Assembly (NCBI RefSeq): GCF_009650095.1
Contig: NZ_CP045915.1
Span: forward strand, 1,488,001 to 1,552,000
Source of the DNA: Gracilibacillus salitolerans
GTDB lineage: Bacteria > Bacillota > Bacilli > Bacillales > Amphibacillaceae
Direction: 5' to 3'
Length of the DNA stretch: 64,000 nucleotides
Made by a program: the position numbers and the translations under genes. Positions 17,541 through 27,272 of this stretch are shown piece by piece (the first letter of the stretch is position 1; each line of letters begins with the position of its first letter). The notes under the pieces are model-generated. The model was not told the DNA's origin and ran no database searches. It was given only the letters and a program-made list of their open reading frames with translations.

Positions 17541-20500
17541 GTGATGAAGAACAAGAGGGTTATTTTACTTTGTATGAGCTTATTACTCACAGGTCTAACA
17601 TTTAGTTCATCTATATTTGCTACCGAAGTAGATTCTGCTGATTTTACGGAAGAAGAGCTAAAGAATAATGATTATATTCTTTATTTCATCAATGCAGGGG
17701 ATACGACTCCTGAAGCAGTTGAAAGTAATGACAAAATGGGGTTGTATGCTAGTAAGACAGAGCAAATGTATGGAGTAGATGAGGTAACAGGTAAATCATG
17801 GGGATTGGTTACGGAAACTACTAATTCTTCAACGAGAGATAATTCAAATAAGTATGGTACATTAAGATACTATAATGGGGAACAAACACGTGATAAGGCG
17901 ATCGAATACAATTTCGAATTGCCTGAGGGTGAGTATGAGATTACGTTAGGCTTTAAGAATCCATGGAGTGGAAGAAGTGTCAATATTATAAGTGAAGACG
18001 AAAATTTATCTAATGGAGATTTTGCAATTGGTAGTGAGGGAGAAGAAAAAGAGGTTACCTATTATCAAGTTCCTGTAACGGATGGGGAAATGAATCTTAA
18101 AATTCAAGGGCCAGCAGAGGATAATCTCTCCAACCATAACGATCCATTGGTAAATTACATCATTGTTAAGAAATATGTTGTTCTCCCTTTAAACTATTTA
18201 GAGGATAAAATCGCAGAATCCAAAGTAGAGGCAGAAAAAACAGATATTTATACACCAATTAGCCTGGAAACATTAAATGATGCAATAACAGATGCTGAGA
18301 ATTATGTTGATGAAGTAACTGAAAATAATTTGGATGTTGAATTGCCAGAAGTACAAGAAGAAATTCGAGGGAAAGTCAATCAACTTGATGAAGCATTAGC
18401 CGGACTGATGGCTAACACTTTAAATGAATCCTTTAAGCCAGGGCAACCATGGTTAGATACAAATGGAGCGGTTATCCAAGCACATGGCGGCGGGATCATG
18501 TATGATGAGAAAACGGAAACGTACTATTGGTACGGGGAAGATAAAACCAATGGCTACCTTCCTGCTACAGGTGTTCATGCCTATTCATCAAAAGATTTAT
18601 ATAACTGGAAAGATGAAGGCGTTGTCATGAAGGCGGTCGAAAATAGAGAAGATTTAGATGAAGATCCGTATTTTACGAAATTGTATGAAAATAGAACAGC
18701 TGAAGAAAAAGATGTTATTTTTAGTGATATCAATCAGGAACGTGGTGTTTTAGAGCGACCAAAGGTTATTTATAATGAAGAAACTGATAAGTATGTATTA
18801 TGGTTACATGTTGACGGACCATATGAAGGATCAGATTCTAACTATGCTAAAGCAAAGGCCGGTGTGGCAATTAGTGATTCCCCAACAGGACCTTTTGAAT
18901 TTCTAGAAAGTAATCGTTTAAACAAAATGCCAGAGGGTTATGAATATAAGGTCCGTAATACAGGTATGTCTAGAGATATGACTTTATTTAAAGACGATGA
19001 TGGTACTGCTTATATTATTTATTCTAGTGAAGAAAACTATTCTTTGTATATTTCAAAACTTAATGAAGAATACACTGCTATTGCTGGAGATGAATATGGA
19101 GAAGATTTTACGCGTGCGATCTATAATGGTCATCGTGAAGCACCAGCTATGTTCAAGTACAAAGAGAAGTACTATTTAATTACTTCAGGTGCTACTGGTT
19201 GGGATCCTAACCCAGCAAGATATCATGTTGCAGACTCTATCCTAGGAGATTGGACAGATATGGGTACCCCGGTTGAAGGGGAAGGAGAGTCTACTACTCA
19301 TGGGTCACAAAGTACGTACGTGATTCCTGTTGATCCTGAAAATGGCAAATTTATTTATATGGGTGATAGATGGAATAGGACCGATTTGGCGAATTCTAGA
19401 TATATTTGGTTACCAGTTGAATTTGGGCAGGAAGATGAGATATCCATTGATTGGTATGATGAATGGCAGCTCGACTTACTTGATAAGATGGCTGGCGTAA
19501 CGATCAATACGGAGCTACCTGAGAGAGTTTTAATTAATGAGACACCAAATTTACCAAGCACTGTCAATGTCACTACGGATCAAGGTGATACATTTGATAC
19601 TGCAGTAGAATGGTCGTATGATATCCAACAATTCTACCAAGAGGGAATGGCAGTCGTAGAAGCAACACTTCCTGAGTTAGATAAAGTCATCGAGATAAAA
19701 ATTTCCGTTGTTCCTCCAGTTGAAGTTGAAGATTTTGGTTTTGGAACAGATGTATTATATTATGGGGACCAATATACTTTGACTACTACTGTGACTAATA
19801 ATACGGAATCTCAAAAAGAAGTAAAGGTAAATGCAGATGTTCCAACCGAATGGAAGATAGAACCAGTAACAGTACAGTTAGAGGGACTGGAATCTAAAGA
19901 AGTAGAATTATCTATTACACCACCTGAAAAGGCAGATCCTAAGGTATTTAATCTAAATGTTCAGGTTAGATACGATGATAATTTGGAAACAGATGAATTT
20001 GAAATTGTAGCTGTACCAAAAGCGGAAGATTCAGTATTTGCCCTTGATGCGGGTACTGCTGATAGTATTGTTTTTGGGGAATACAGTCGACTATCGCCTG
20101 AAGATACCTGGGATACAGACAAAGGATTTGGTTGGATTGGCGAGATACCTGATAGCCGTGATAGAGGTGAAGTAGATTCTTTAAGAAGAGATCTTATTGC
20201 ATCTTTTGATCCAGCTACACTACGTATTTCTGTCCCTTCTGGTTATCATATAGTCAATGTAATGTCTGGAGATCGCCAATATAGCCAAGCAAATACAACT
20301 GTTACAGTTAATGATGAAGAGATTGCTGAAACAGGTGGAACAGATGTAGGTGAATTTAAAGTTCTTTCATTCTTAGTAAATGGTGGAGAAACAGGGAAAG
20401 AAGTTGAATTAGGCTTTTCAGGTGAGACAGACAAACACTGGGTTATCAATGCATTGATGGTACAAGAATTTTCGCTCGAATCGTTATCACCCTTATTACA

Positions 20501-20732
20501 AACTTATGTTGAGTCAGGTGAATTATCTGATCCAATAGTCGATGTACTAAACAACAGACTAAAACTGGCAGAAAAACACTACACTGATGGAAAGACTGAA
20601 CAAGCTGTGAAGGCAGTAGAGGATTTCTTAAAACACCTAAAGAAAGAAGAGAACAGTAAGCATATTTCATCTATAGCCAAAGAAAAGCTTGAAGAATTCG
20701 CGCAGAGCATAATACACAATATTATAAAATAA
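17541..20732 (+). CDS. Secreted multidomain GH43-like glycosidase
   Basis: A 1063-residue exported protein starting at GTG 17541 or ATG 17544. Order: signal peptide (1-28), carbohydrate-binding-like beta domain (about 48-215), helical FIVAR-like linker (about 220-290), GH43 five-blade domain (about 297-640), an Ig-like domain (about 650-730), a NEW3 domain (about 735-815), a malectin-like domain (about 830-976, FALDAGTADS), and a helical tail. The GH43 start QAHGGGIMYDEKTETYYWYG resembles the exo-beta-1,3-galactanase-type subfamily, whose first catalytic Asp is replaced. There is no sortase or SLH anchor, so it is probably released or held by its binding domains. The substrate is likely galactan or arabinogalactan, from memory of the motif only. 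Confidence 0.8.
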   Translation: MMKNKRVILLCMSLLLTGLTFSSSIFATEVDSADFTEEELKNNDYILYFINAGDTTPEAVESNDKMGLYASKTEQMYGVDEVTGKSWGLVTETTNSSTRDNSNKYGTLRYYNGEQTRDKAIEYNFELPEGEYEITLGFKNPWSGRSVNIISEDENLSNGDFAIGSEGEEKEVTYYQVPVTDGEMNLKIQGPAEDNLSNHNDPLVNYIIVKKYVVLPLNYLEDKIAESKVEAEKTDIYTPISLETLNDAITDAENYVDEVTENNLDVELPEVQEEIRGKVNQLDEALAGLMANTLNESFKPGQPWLDTNGAVIQAHGGGIMYDEKTETYYWYGEDKTNGYLPATGVHAYSSKDLYNWKDEGVVMKAVENREDLDEDPYFTKLYENRTAEEKDVIFSDINQERGVLERPKVIYNEETDKYVLWLHVDGPYEGSDSNYAKAKAGVAISDSPTGPFEFLESNRLNKMPEGYEYKVRNTGMSRDMTLFKDDDGTAYIIYSSEENYSLYISKLNEEYTAIAGDEYGEDFTRAIYNGHREAPAMFKYKEKYYLITSGATGWDPNPARYHVADSILGDWTDMGTPVEGEGESTTHGSQSTYVIPVDPENGKFIYMGDRWNRTDLANSRYIWLPVEFGQEDEISIDWYDEWQLDLLDKMAGVTINTELPERVLINETPNLPSTVNVTTDQGDTFDTAVEWSYDIQQFYQEGMAVVEATLPELDKVIEIKISVVPPVEVEDFGFGTDVLYYGDQYTLTTTVTNNTESQKEVKVNADVPTEWKIEPVTVQLEGLESKEVELSITPPEKADPKVFNLNVQVRYDDNLETDEFEIVAVPKAEDSVFALDAGTADSIVFGEYSRLSPEDTWDTDKGFGWIGEIPDSRDRGEVDSLRRDLIASFDPATLRISVPSGYHIVNVMSGDRQYSQANTTVTVNDEEIAETGGTDVGEFKVLSFLVNGGETGKEVELGFSGETDKHWVINALMVQEFSLESLSPLLQTYVESGELSDPIVDVLNNRLKLAEKHYTDGKTEQAVKAVEDFLKHLKKEENSKHISSIAKEKLEEFAQSIIHNIIK

Positions 20733-20745
20733 CATGTTAATTTTT

Positions 20746-20802
20746 GGGACGGCTCCCCCTTCGATCTACTTTTGGACAAGGAGGGACCGTCCCTCTTTTG
20801 TT
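20746..20802 (+). terminator. Terminator after the GH43-like gene
   Basis: GGGACGG and CCGTCCC pair over a 40-base apical region that also contains CCCCTT/AAGG complementarity, followed by TCTTTTG. The core resembles the terminator at 12072-12108. Confidence 0.7.
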
Positions 20803-21019
20803 CATTTTTAGGTTAAGAATTTAAAGTAAATGTAAATAAATTTACACCTATTCATCTCCAACTCCCTCTGAATGCTAAAGCGCAACAATTATATCCATAT
20901 TCTCCATTTACATGTACTTAACGAATTCCATACATTCTGTTTAAGTGTTATTAATAGTTGAGCTGTACAATAAAAAGTACAGGCTAATTTCACTAAACAA
21001 TAAAGGAGAGGAATTAATT

Positions 21020-22021
21020 ATGACTAAAATGAGGATTTCTATTATTTTTTTAATTGTTATATCATTACTTGCAGCATGTTCCAATAGTACATCAGGAAAA
21101 GAGGGAGAGATTTCTGGTGAATTATCCTTTTATACATCCCAGCCTGATGCAGATGCGGAACAATTAGTGGAAGCCTTTAATGAACAATATCCAGATGTCA
21201 CGGTGTCGATTTATCGATCGGGAACAGAAGAAGTGATCAGTAAAGTGCAAGCAGAGTCTCAAGCAGGAGATGTTCAAGCAGATGTGTTACTTGTAGCAGA
21301 TGCAGTTACATTTGAAAGCCTTAAAGAACAAGACATGTTATTATCCTATGAATCATCGGAATTAGAAGCAATTCCTGATCGTTTTATCGATCCAGATCAT
21401 ATGTATACAGGAACAAAAGTCATGTCAACGGCGATGGTTGTAAACACCGAAAAGGTAACAGATATGCCAACATCCTGGAATGCTTTAACAGAAGCAGGGG
21501 ATAATGTAGCAATGCCAAGTCCATTGTATTCCGGTGCAGCGGCTTATAATTTGGGTGTGTTTACTCGAAATGACAATTTTGGCTGGGAGTATTATGAGGC
21601 TTTACAAGCGAATAATCCGACAGTTACACAAGGTAACGGAGCAGTTCTTAAAGCAGTAGCTGCTGGAGAAGTAGATTACGGAATGGTAGTAGACTTTATT
21701 GTTGCACGTGCTGAGGCGGAAGGGTCACCAGTAACTCTAGTATATCCTGAAGAAGGTGTTCCGGTAATTACAGAACCAATCGGTATTATGAAAGATCCGG
21801 AAAATGAAGAAGCCGCCAAAGCATTTGTCGATTTTGTCCTTTCTGAAAAGGGTCAGCAATTAGCAAAGGATATTGGCTATACTCCGATCCGTGAAGGAGT
21901 AGAAGCACCAGAAGGATTAAAGACAATTGATGAGATGGAAGTGCTTGAAGCAGATATTAATGAATTGTATCAAGCCAGAGATGAAGATAAACAAAAATTC
22001 AGTGAGTTGTTTGGAGAATAG
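21020..22021 (+). CDS. Fe3+-type ABC transporter, substrate-binding lipoprotein
   Basis: A 333-residue binding protein of the FbpA/FutA family. It has a lipoprotein signal (LLAACSNS, Cys near residue 20) and a family start LSFYTSQPDADAEQLVEAFN. The ATG at 21020 lies 8 bases after AAAGGAGAGG; the frame is open upstream but has no ribosome site there. It opens a three-gene operon with a fused permease and an ATPase in the Fbp order. Iron(III) is the usual ligand of the family. Some relatives bind thiamine or phosphonates, so metal specificity is inferred. Confidence 0.85.
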   Translation: MTKMRISIIFLIVISLLAACSNSTSGKEGEISGELSFYTSQPDADAEQLVEAFNEQYPDVTVSIYRSGTEEVISKVQAESQAGDVQADVLLVADAVTFESLKEQDMLLSYESSELEAIPDRFIDPDHMYTGTKVMSTAMVVNTEKVTDMPTSWNALTEAGDNVAMPSPLYSGAAAYNLGVFTRNDNFGWEYYEALQANNPTVTQGNGAVLKAVAAGEVDYGMVVDFIVARAEAEGSPVTLVYPEEGVPVITEPIGIMKDPENEEAAKAFVDFVLSEKGQQLAKDIGYTPIREGVEAPEGLKTIDEMEVLEADINELYQARDEDKQKFSELFGE

Positions 22022-22032
22022 GATGAGCACGA

Positions 22033-23766
22033 ATGAAAAATATGTCTAATACTTTCAAGGAGATAATGCCATCACGTGCATTATCTCCATTGTTTAAGAT
22101 GAAATTATTTAAAATAATGGCATTACTAGCGATCGTTATTTTCTTTTTAATTCCAATTTTAAGGCTAGTTCTACTAAGTTTTCAGGTAAATAATCAACTG
22201 TCTCTGCAAAATTATGCAGATATATTACAAGATTCGAAGACATGGACAGTGTTAATTGATACGATTTTGATTGTGATAGGTTCTACTTTTATTTCGGTAA
22301 CGTTAGGCGTGTTACTAGCTTGGCTGGTCGCTTATTCAGATATACGAGCTAAGAAATGGATGCAGGTGTTTATTATTTTACCTTTTGTAATCCCATCGTA
22401 TATTTCGACATTAGCGTGGACGCAATTTTTGGGAGCGAATGGTCTCTACGGGAAAATGATATCCATCTTACCCTTTTCACTGGAACCAATTAATTTGTAC
22501 AGCATGGGGGGAATCATTTTCGTATTGGGATTTTCCCATTATCCATTAGTATATTTACTATCTGTCAGTGTATTTCGTAAGGTACCACGTGAAGTGGAAC
22601 AGGCAGCACGTGTATCAGGTGCAAGTGGCTGGAGAACTTTTGTAAAAGTAACGGTTCCATTAGCACTTCCGGGTATAGCAAGTGGTGGTTTCCTTGCCTT
22701 CTTAGCCAATCTTGACAACTTTGGAATACCAGCTTTTTTGGGAATTCCTGCACAAATTGATGTCTTGAGCACATATATCTATCAGCAAGTCGTCGGATTT
22801 GGTCCATCCGCATTTCAAAGGGCAGCAACCCTTTCTGTTTTGCTAGGTATTATTGCATTATTCGGTATCATCCTGCAGTGGCTGTTATTAAAGAAATCGA
22901 AGATGCTGGAAACAACGGTAGAGGACAAAAAACCTCGTGTTTACCTTGGTAAATCTAGAAAATTGATTGAAATTTTATTATGGAGTTTTTTCTTGTTAAC
23001 TAGTCTAGTTCCATTCATTTCGATGATGATGACCTCTTTATTATCAGCATATGGATTGGATTTTACATGGGAGAATATAAGTCTGAAAAACTACCAATTT
23101 GTACTGGATACTAGTCCGAAAGCAAAACGAGCAATTGGAAACAGTATTCAATTGGCACTTATTATCACGGTTATCGGATTGGTAATCGGAACCGCATTTG
23201 CTTATTACCGTGTGCGTAAACCAAACCGCTGGAATCAATTTTCGGAAATGGCTATTAGTTTACCTTACGCATTACCTGGAACAGTGATGGCATTATCGAT
23301 GATTTTTGCCTGGATGGAACCTATACCAGGCTGGAATCCAGGGATTTACGGATCGGTTATGATTCTTTTTATTGCCTACTTTACCAGATTCTTAATCTTG
23401 CAGGTGAGGGGAAGTATTACTGCCGTGTTGCAAGTAGATGTATCGATGGAAGAAGCGGCAATGGTCAGTGGTTCGAATGGCTGGTCAAAATGGAGGCGAA
23501 TTTTAATTCCGCTGTTATTACCAAGTATTTTAAGTGGTGCATTTCTTGTTTTTCTAACAGCATTAACCGAACTAACGGTTTCTTCCTTGTTATGGTCAAG
23601 TAATGTAGAAACAATCGGTGTTGTTATTTTCAGCTTTGAACAAGCCGGTTATACAACTTATTCAACGGCCTTTTCCAGTTTGATTATCGGGTTGATACTA
23701 TTTGGTTTTATCAGTTTATATGTACTTCAATATTTTTGGAACAGAAAGGTGGCAAACGTCAAATGA
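22033..23766 (+). CDS. Fe3+-type ABC transporter, fused double permease
   Basis: A 577-residue permease made of two repeated six-helix halves, as in FbpB. Each half carries its own EAA loop: EQAARVSGASGWRTFVKVTV at about residue 188 and EEAAMVSGSNGWSKWRRIL at about 476. It starts 11 bases after the binding protein. Its TGA overlaps the ATG of the ATPase gene (ATGA), so translation is coupled. Confidence 0.9.
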   Translation: MKNMSNTFKEIMPSRALSPLFKMKLFKIMALLAIVIFFLIPILRLVLLSFQVNNQLSLQNYADILQDSKTWTVLIDTILIVIGSTFISVTLGVLLAWLVAYSDIRAKKWMQVFIILPFVIPSYISTLAWTQFLGANGLYGKMISILPFSLEPINLYSMGGIIFVLGFSHYPLVYLLSVSVFRKVPREVEQAARVSGASGWRTFVKVTVPLALPGIASGGFLAFLANLDNFGIPAFLGIPAQIDVLSTYIYQQVVGFGPSAFQRAATLSVLLGIIALFGIILQWLLLKKSKMLETTVEDKKPRVYLGKSRKLIEILLWSFFLLTSLVPFISMMMTSLLSAYGLDFTWENISLKNYQFVLDTSPKAKRAIGNSIQLALIITVIGLVIGTAFAYYRVRKPNRWNQFSEMAISLPYALPGTVMALSMIFAWMEPIPGWNPGIYGSVMILFIAYFTRFLILQVRGSITAVLQVDVSMEEAAMVSGSNGWSKWRRILIPLLLPSILSGAFLVFLTALTELTVSSLLWSSNVETIGVVIFSFEQAGYTTYSTAFSSLIIGLILFGFISLYVLQYFWNRKVANVK

Positions 23767-24848
23767 CAATAGCAATCAATCAACTAAGTAAGGAATTTGA
23801 CGGTTTTCAGGCACTTAAGAAGATTGACCTGCAAGTAAGAGAAGGGGAATTTATCGCCATTTTAGGGCCTTCTGGATGTGGTAAAACCACATTACTGCGA
23901 TTGTTGGCAGGTTTCCTTTCCCCGAGTGAAGGGGAGATCGTGATTGGTAATGAAACAGTTGGCAATCTACAACAAACATTACCACCTGAACGAAGGAATA
24001 TTGGTATGGTTTTTCAATCCTTTGCCTTATGGCCTCATTTAAATGTAGAAGAACATATTCGTTTTCCTTTGATGCATCATCGTTTTGTATCGGATGAAAT
24101 AAAAAGGAAGCAGAAAGATCGGATGAAAGAGGTATTAAAGATGGTTAATCTGGAATCATTTGCTGATCGTATGCCAACCGAGCTATCCGGTGGGCAAAAA
24201 CAACGTGTAGCATTGGCTCGAGCCATTGCACCTCAACCTGATCTTTTACTGATGGATGAACCATTAAGTAATTTAGATGCTGAATTGAGAATGGAAATGC
24301 GCGGTGAAATCCAAGCTTTACATCAGCTGACAAAGGCAACGATTGTTTATGTAACACATGATCAAGGAGAAGCGTTGGCAATGGCAGACCGGATTGTTGT
24401 AATGAACCAAGGAGAAATAGAACAAATAGGTACACCAAGTGAAATTTATAGTAAACCAGAATCTCCATTTGTTGCACGTTTTGTAGGAAAAGCTAATTTA
24501 GTAGAAGGTAACTGGAACGGAAAATATTTTACCCCTTCTTTGTCTCCTGATATTCAATGGCCGGATACCGGTGTTGTTTCGGAAATGAAACAAAGAAACA
24601 TTTTTCCAGTTCGACCGGAACAATTTCGATTGTCAGAAGAAAATCAAGAGGAAACTGGATTACCTGGTCTGATAACCAGTGTTCAGTTTCAGGGAAAAGA
24701 AATACACTACACTGTTCAAATAACTAATCAAACATGGACTGTTCATACTGATGTATCACAGCAATTTTCTTTAGGTGAACAGGTGTATATGCATTTGTCT
24801 GTTCCAGATAATACAGAAAACAAACACCTTAATCATCAAGCAATATAA
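23763..24848 (+). CDS. Fe3+-type ABC transporter, ATPase subunit
   Basis: A 361-residue ATPase of the FbpC/PotA type. It contains Walker A GPSGCGKTT, signature LSGGQKQRVALARA, Walker B LLLMDEPLSNLD, the switch His in YVTHDQ and a C-terminal TOBE domain from about residue 250. The ATG at 23763 overlaps the permease stop and follows AAAGGTGG, so it is preferred to an in-frame ATG 27 bases earlier inside the permease gene. It powers import through the preceding permease. Confidence 0.9.
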   Translation: MTIAINQLSKEFDGFQALKKIDLQVREGEFIAILGPSGCGKTTLLRLLAGFLSPSEGEIVIGNETVGNLQQTLPPERRNIGMVFQSFALWPHLNVEEHIRFPLMHHRFVSDEIKRKQKDRMKEVLKMVNLESFADRMPTELSGGQKQRVALARAIAPQPDLLLMDEPLSNLDAELRMEMRGEIQALHQLTKATIVYVTHDQGEALAMADRIVVMNQGEIEQIGTPSEIYSKPESPFVARFVGKANLVEGNWNGKYFTPSLSPDIQWPDTGVVSEMKQRNIFPVRPEQFRLSEENQEETGLPGLITSVQFQGKEIHYTVQITNQTWTVHTDVSQQFSLGEQVYMHLSVPDNTENKHLNHQAI

Positions 24849-24908
24849 TCGCTTACATTCTATCTCTATGCTAAAATGATGCTAGATTTAATAGGAGAGG
24901 TGAAAGAG

Positions 24909-25826
24909 ATGAAGAAGCTTGAATTAGGTAACAGTGGCTTACAAGTTAGTGAAATTTCGTTAGGCTGTATGCGTATGGATCAATTGTCCAAACAGGATGC
25001 CAACCGCGTAATTGAGAATGCTCTTGAACTAGATATTGATATGTTTGATCATGCCGATATTTATGGTGGTGGCAAATCAGAAGAGATTTTCGCTGATGCG
25101 ATCAATATGAATCCATCTATTAGGGAGAAAATGGTGATTCAAACGAAATGTGGTATCCGTGACGGCTTTTTTGATTTTTCCAAAGAACATATCCTTTCCT
25201 CTGTGGAAGGTAGTTTAAAACGATTAAAGACTGATTATATTGATGTGCTTTTATTACATAGACCTGACACACTAGTTGAGCCGGAAGAGGTGGCAGAAGC
25301 ATTTAATGAGTTAAAGCAAAGTGGAAAGGTTCGTCACTTTGGAGTAAGTAACCATAACCCAATGCAAATCGAATTACTGAAAAAATATGTAGAACAAGAT
25401 CTGGTAGCTAACCAACTTCAATTGAGCATGATGTTTACGCCAATGATAGATGCTGGCCTTAATGTAAATATGGAGCATGATCCGGCGATTGTTCGTGATG
25501 GAGGAGTGTTGGATTACAGTCGTCTTCATAATATGACAATCCAGCCATGGTCCCCATTCCAGCATGGTTTCTTTGAGGGTGTATTTGTAGATAATGATCA
25601 ATTCCCGATATTAAATGAAAAGTTACAAGAATACGCGGAGAAAAAAGGTGTCACTAAATCAGCGATTGCGATTGCATGGATCCTACGTCACCCAGCTAGA
25701 ATGCAGCCTGTTGTAGGTACCATGAATCCTGAACGTTTACAAAATATTGCAAAAGCATCAGAAGTAAACCTGACTAAAGAAGAATGGTATGACTTGTATC
25801 GTGTTGCGGGGAATAAATTACCGTAG
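24909..25826 (+). CDS. Aldo/keto reductase (YdhF/COG4989 type)
   Basis: A 305-residue NAD(P)H-dependent oxidoreductase starting MKKLELGNSGLQVSEISLG. The AKR catalytic set is visible: Asp and Tyr in DHADIYGGGKSE (about 46-57), Lys in QTKCG (about 80) and His in LLLHRPD (about 115). The C-terminus GTMNPERL matches the COG4989 group. AGGAGAGGTG precedes ATG 24909. It is monocistronic, with a terminator at 25877. The physiological carbonyl substrate is unknown. Confidence 0.85.
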   Translation: MKKLELGNSGLQVSEISLGCMRMDQLSKQDANRVIENALELDIDMFDHADIYGGGKSEEIFADAINMNPSIREKMVIQTKCGIRDGFFDFSKEHILSSVEGSLKRLKTDYIDVLLLHRPDTLVEPEEVAEAFNELKQSGKVRHFGVSNHNPMQIELLKKYVEQDLVANQLQLSMMFTPMIDAGLNVNMEHDPAIVRDGGVLDYSRLHNMTIQPWSPFQHGFFEGVFVDNDQFPILNEKLQEYAEKKGVTKSAIAIAWILRHPARMQPVVGTMNPERLQNIAKASEVNLTKEEWYDLYRVAGNKLP

Positions 25827-25876
25827 AAACAGAGAAAGGACAGCTATATCTCTAAAGTAGGTTTATGGAATACCTT

Positions 25877-25912
25877 AAAGCATGAATCTAAAGATAGATT
25901 CATGCTTTTTTA
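25877..25912 (+). terminator. Rho-independent terminator
   Basis: AAAGCATGAATCTA and TAGATTCATGCTTT make a perfect 14-base stem with a 4-base loop AAGA and a T run. It closes the aldo/keto reductase gene. Confidence 0.9.
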
Positions 25913-25985
25913 ACGGGAAAAAGAGGATAACGAAGGCTTCTAATGTAGATTACATCTATTAAAATGTCGTCATACATCGAACTGT

Positions 25986-26007
25986 GGTTACTTCCATCTT
26001 AGTAACC
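25986..26007. promoter_or_regulatory. Operator-like inverted repeat before the HEAT-like gene
   Basis: GGTTACT and AGTAACC are exact complements separated by 8 bases. They lie 12 bases upstream of a -10-like TATAAT (26020-26025). The spacing suits a dimeric repressor or activator, not identified here. Confidence 0.4.
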
Positions 26008-26039
26008 AAATTGGTAGTATATAATAAAGGAGGCTGGCA

Positions 26040-26585
26040 ATGGACAATACAATTAAAACTTATTTCACCCAACTAGAAGAAAAAGACCGAAACCAACAAT
26101 ACGAAGCCTATCAACATTTAATAGCTGAAATGAAATCTGAAGTAGATTGGGCCTATGATGTTTGGGACCAATTAGTAGAAGATTTAACTGATAATGATGC
26201 ACATAAACGATCACGTGCTGCCCAATTTTTGTCTTATTTAGCCATCAGTGATCGGGAAAATAGAATTCTCGAAGATTTTGAAAAAGTCTGGCAGGTAACC
26301 TATGACGATAAATTTGTTACAGCAAGACACACCTTGCAAGTTATATGGAGAATCGGTCTAGCTGGGGAGAAACAGGAACTGCTTGTGATTGACGCTTTGG
26401 CAACTCGATATAAGACTTGTACCGATGAGAAAAACTACACATTGATCAGAAATGATATCATACAAAATTTGCATCACTTTTACTTGGAAACTCAAATAGA
26501 AAATATAAAACATATTGCAATGGAACTAATCGAGCTTGAAAATGATCCGAAGTACCAGAAGAAGTACAAAAAAATATGGAAATAA
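26040..26585 (+). CDS. Helical-repeat (HEAT-like) protein of unknown function
   Basis: A 181-residue soluble, all-helical, acidic protein. It contains stretches typical of HEAT repeats, such as DNDAHKRSRAAQFLSYLAIS, and has no signal or membrane helix. AAAGGAGG lies 5 bases before the ATG. A palindrome upstream suggests specific control. I do not recognise a characterised relative; it may be a scaffold or DNA-repair-type repeat protein. Confidence 0.6.
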   Translation: MDNTIKTYFTQLEEKDRNQQYEAYQHLIAEMKSEVDWAYDVWDQLVEDLTDNDAHKRSRAAQFLSYLAISDRENRILEDFEKVWQVTYDDKFVTARHTLQVIWRIGLAGEKQELLVIDALATRYKTCTDEKNYTLIRNDIIQNLHHFYLETQIENIKHIAMELIELENDPKYQKKYKKIWK

Positions 26586-26631
26586 AACTACTCATAATAT
26601 GTTCAATGCTTATCGAATAATTTTAGGTTTT

Positions 26632-26666
26632 AAGAGCATTTCTTTAAAATAAGGAATGCTCTTTTG
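26632..26666 (+). terminator. Rho-independent terminator
   Basis: AAGAGCATT and AATGCTCTT pair around a 14-base loop, followed by TTTG. Confidence 0.7.
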
Positions 26667-26723
26667 ATTTCTTGAAAAAATATCTATATTGCAATAAAAA
26701 ATAATCAAAACAGTAATTATTTA

Positions 26724-26751
26724 TTGTAAAACGATAAAAACGTGCTATAAT
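26724..26751 (+). promoter_or_regulatory. SigA-type promoter of the DUF2975 gene
   Basis: TTGTAA (26724-26729) and TATAAT (26746-26751) are 16 bases apart, 33 bases before the start codon. Confidence 0.6.
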
Positions 26752-26784
26752 TCAATTGAATAATAATTAAGTGAGGTGTTTTTT

Positions 26785-27261
26785 ATGAAACAAAGTTCAA
26801 CACTCTTTTTAAAGATAGCTGTTTTTCTTATTGGAACTCCAGTACTTGCTTTGTGTATATTTGGGATTGTTAAGGTAGCTAATAATCCAGTTAATCCAAA
26901 TTATGCCCATATACTTTATCCTATTTTAATAGGTATGTATGTATCAGCTATCCCGTTTTACATTGCCTTGTATAAGGCTTTTAGACTTTTAAGTTATATT
27001 GACAAAAACAAAGCTTTCTCTGAAATTTCTGTTAAAGCTTTAAAGCATATAAAATATTGTGCAGTTACAATTAGCGCCCTGTATGTGGTTATGATTCCGT
27101 TTGTTTTTCTTGTAGCAGATTTAGATGATGCTCCAGGTCTTATCATAGTCGGGATGGTCCCTATTTTTGCTTCAATGGTAATTGCAGTATTCGCTGCTGT
27201 TCTTCAAAGACTTTTACAAGAGGCGATTGAGATAAAATCAGAGAATGACTTCATAGTCTGA
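26785..27261 (+). CDS. DUF2975-family membrane protein
   Basis: A 158-residue protein with four hydrophobic helices, starting MKQSSTLFLKIAVFLIGTPV. It is followed 11 bases later by a YozG-type Cro/C1 regulator, a pairing common in Firmicutes. The ATG at 26785 is used because GTGAGGTG lies 6 bases upstream; a GTG three codons earlier overlaps that site. Function is unknown, and an association with membrane stress or competition systems is only a guess. Confidence 0.75.
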   Translation: MKQSSTLFLKIAVFLIGTPVLALCIFGIVKVANNPVNPNYAHILYPILIGMYVSAIPFYIALYKAFRLLSYIDKNKAFSEISVKALKHIKYCAVTISALYVVMIPFVFLVADLDDAPGLIIVGMVPIFASMVIAVFAAVLQRLLQEAIEIKSENDFIV

Positions 27262-27272
27262 GGTGATAAGTA

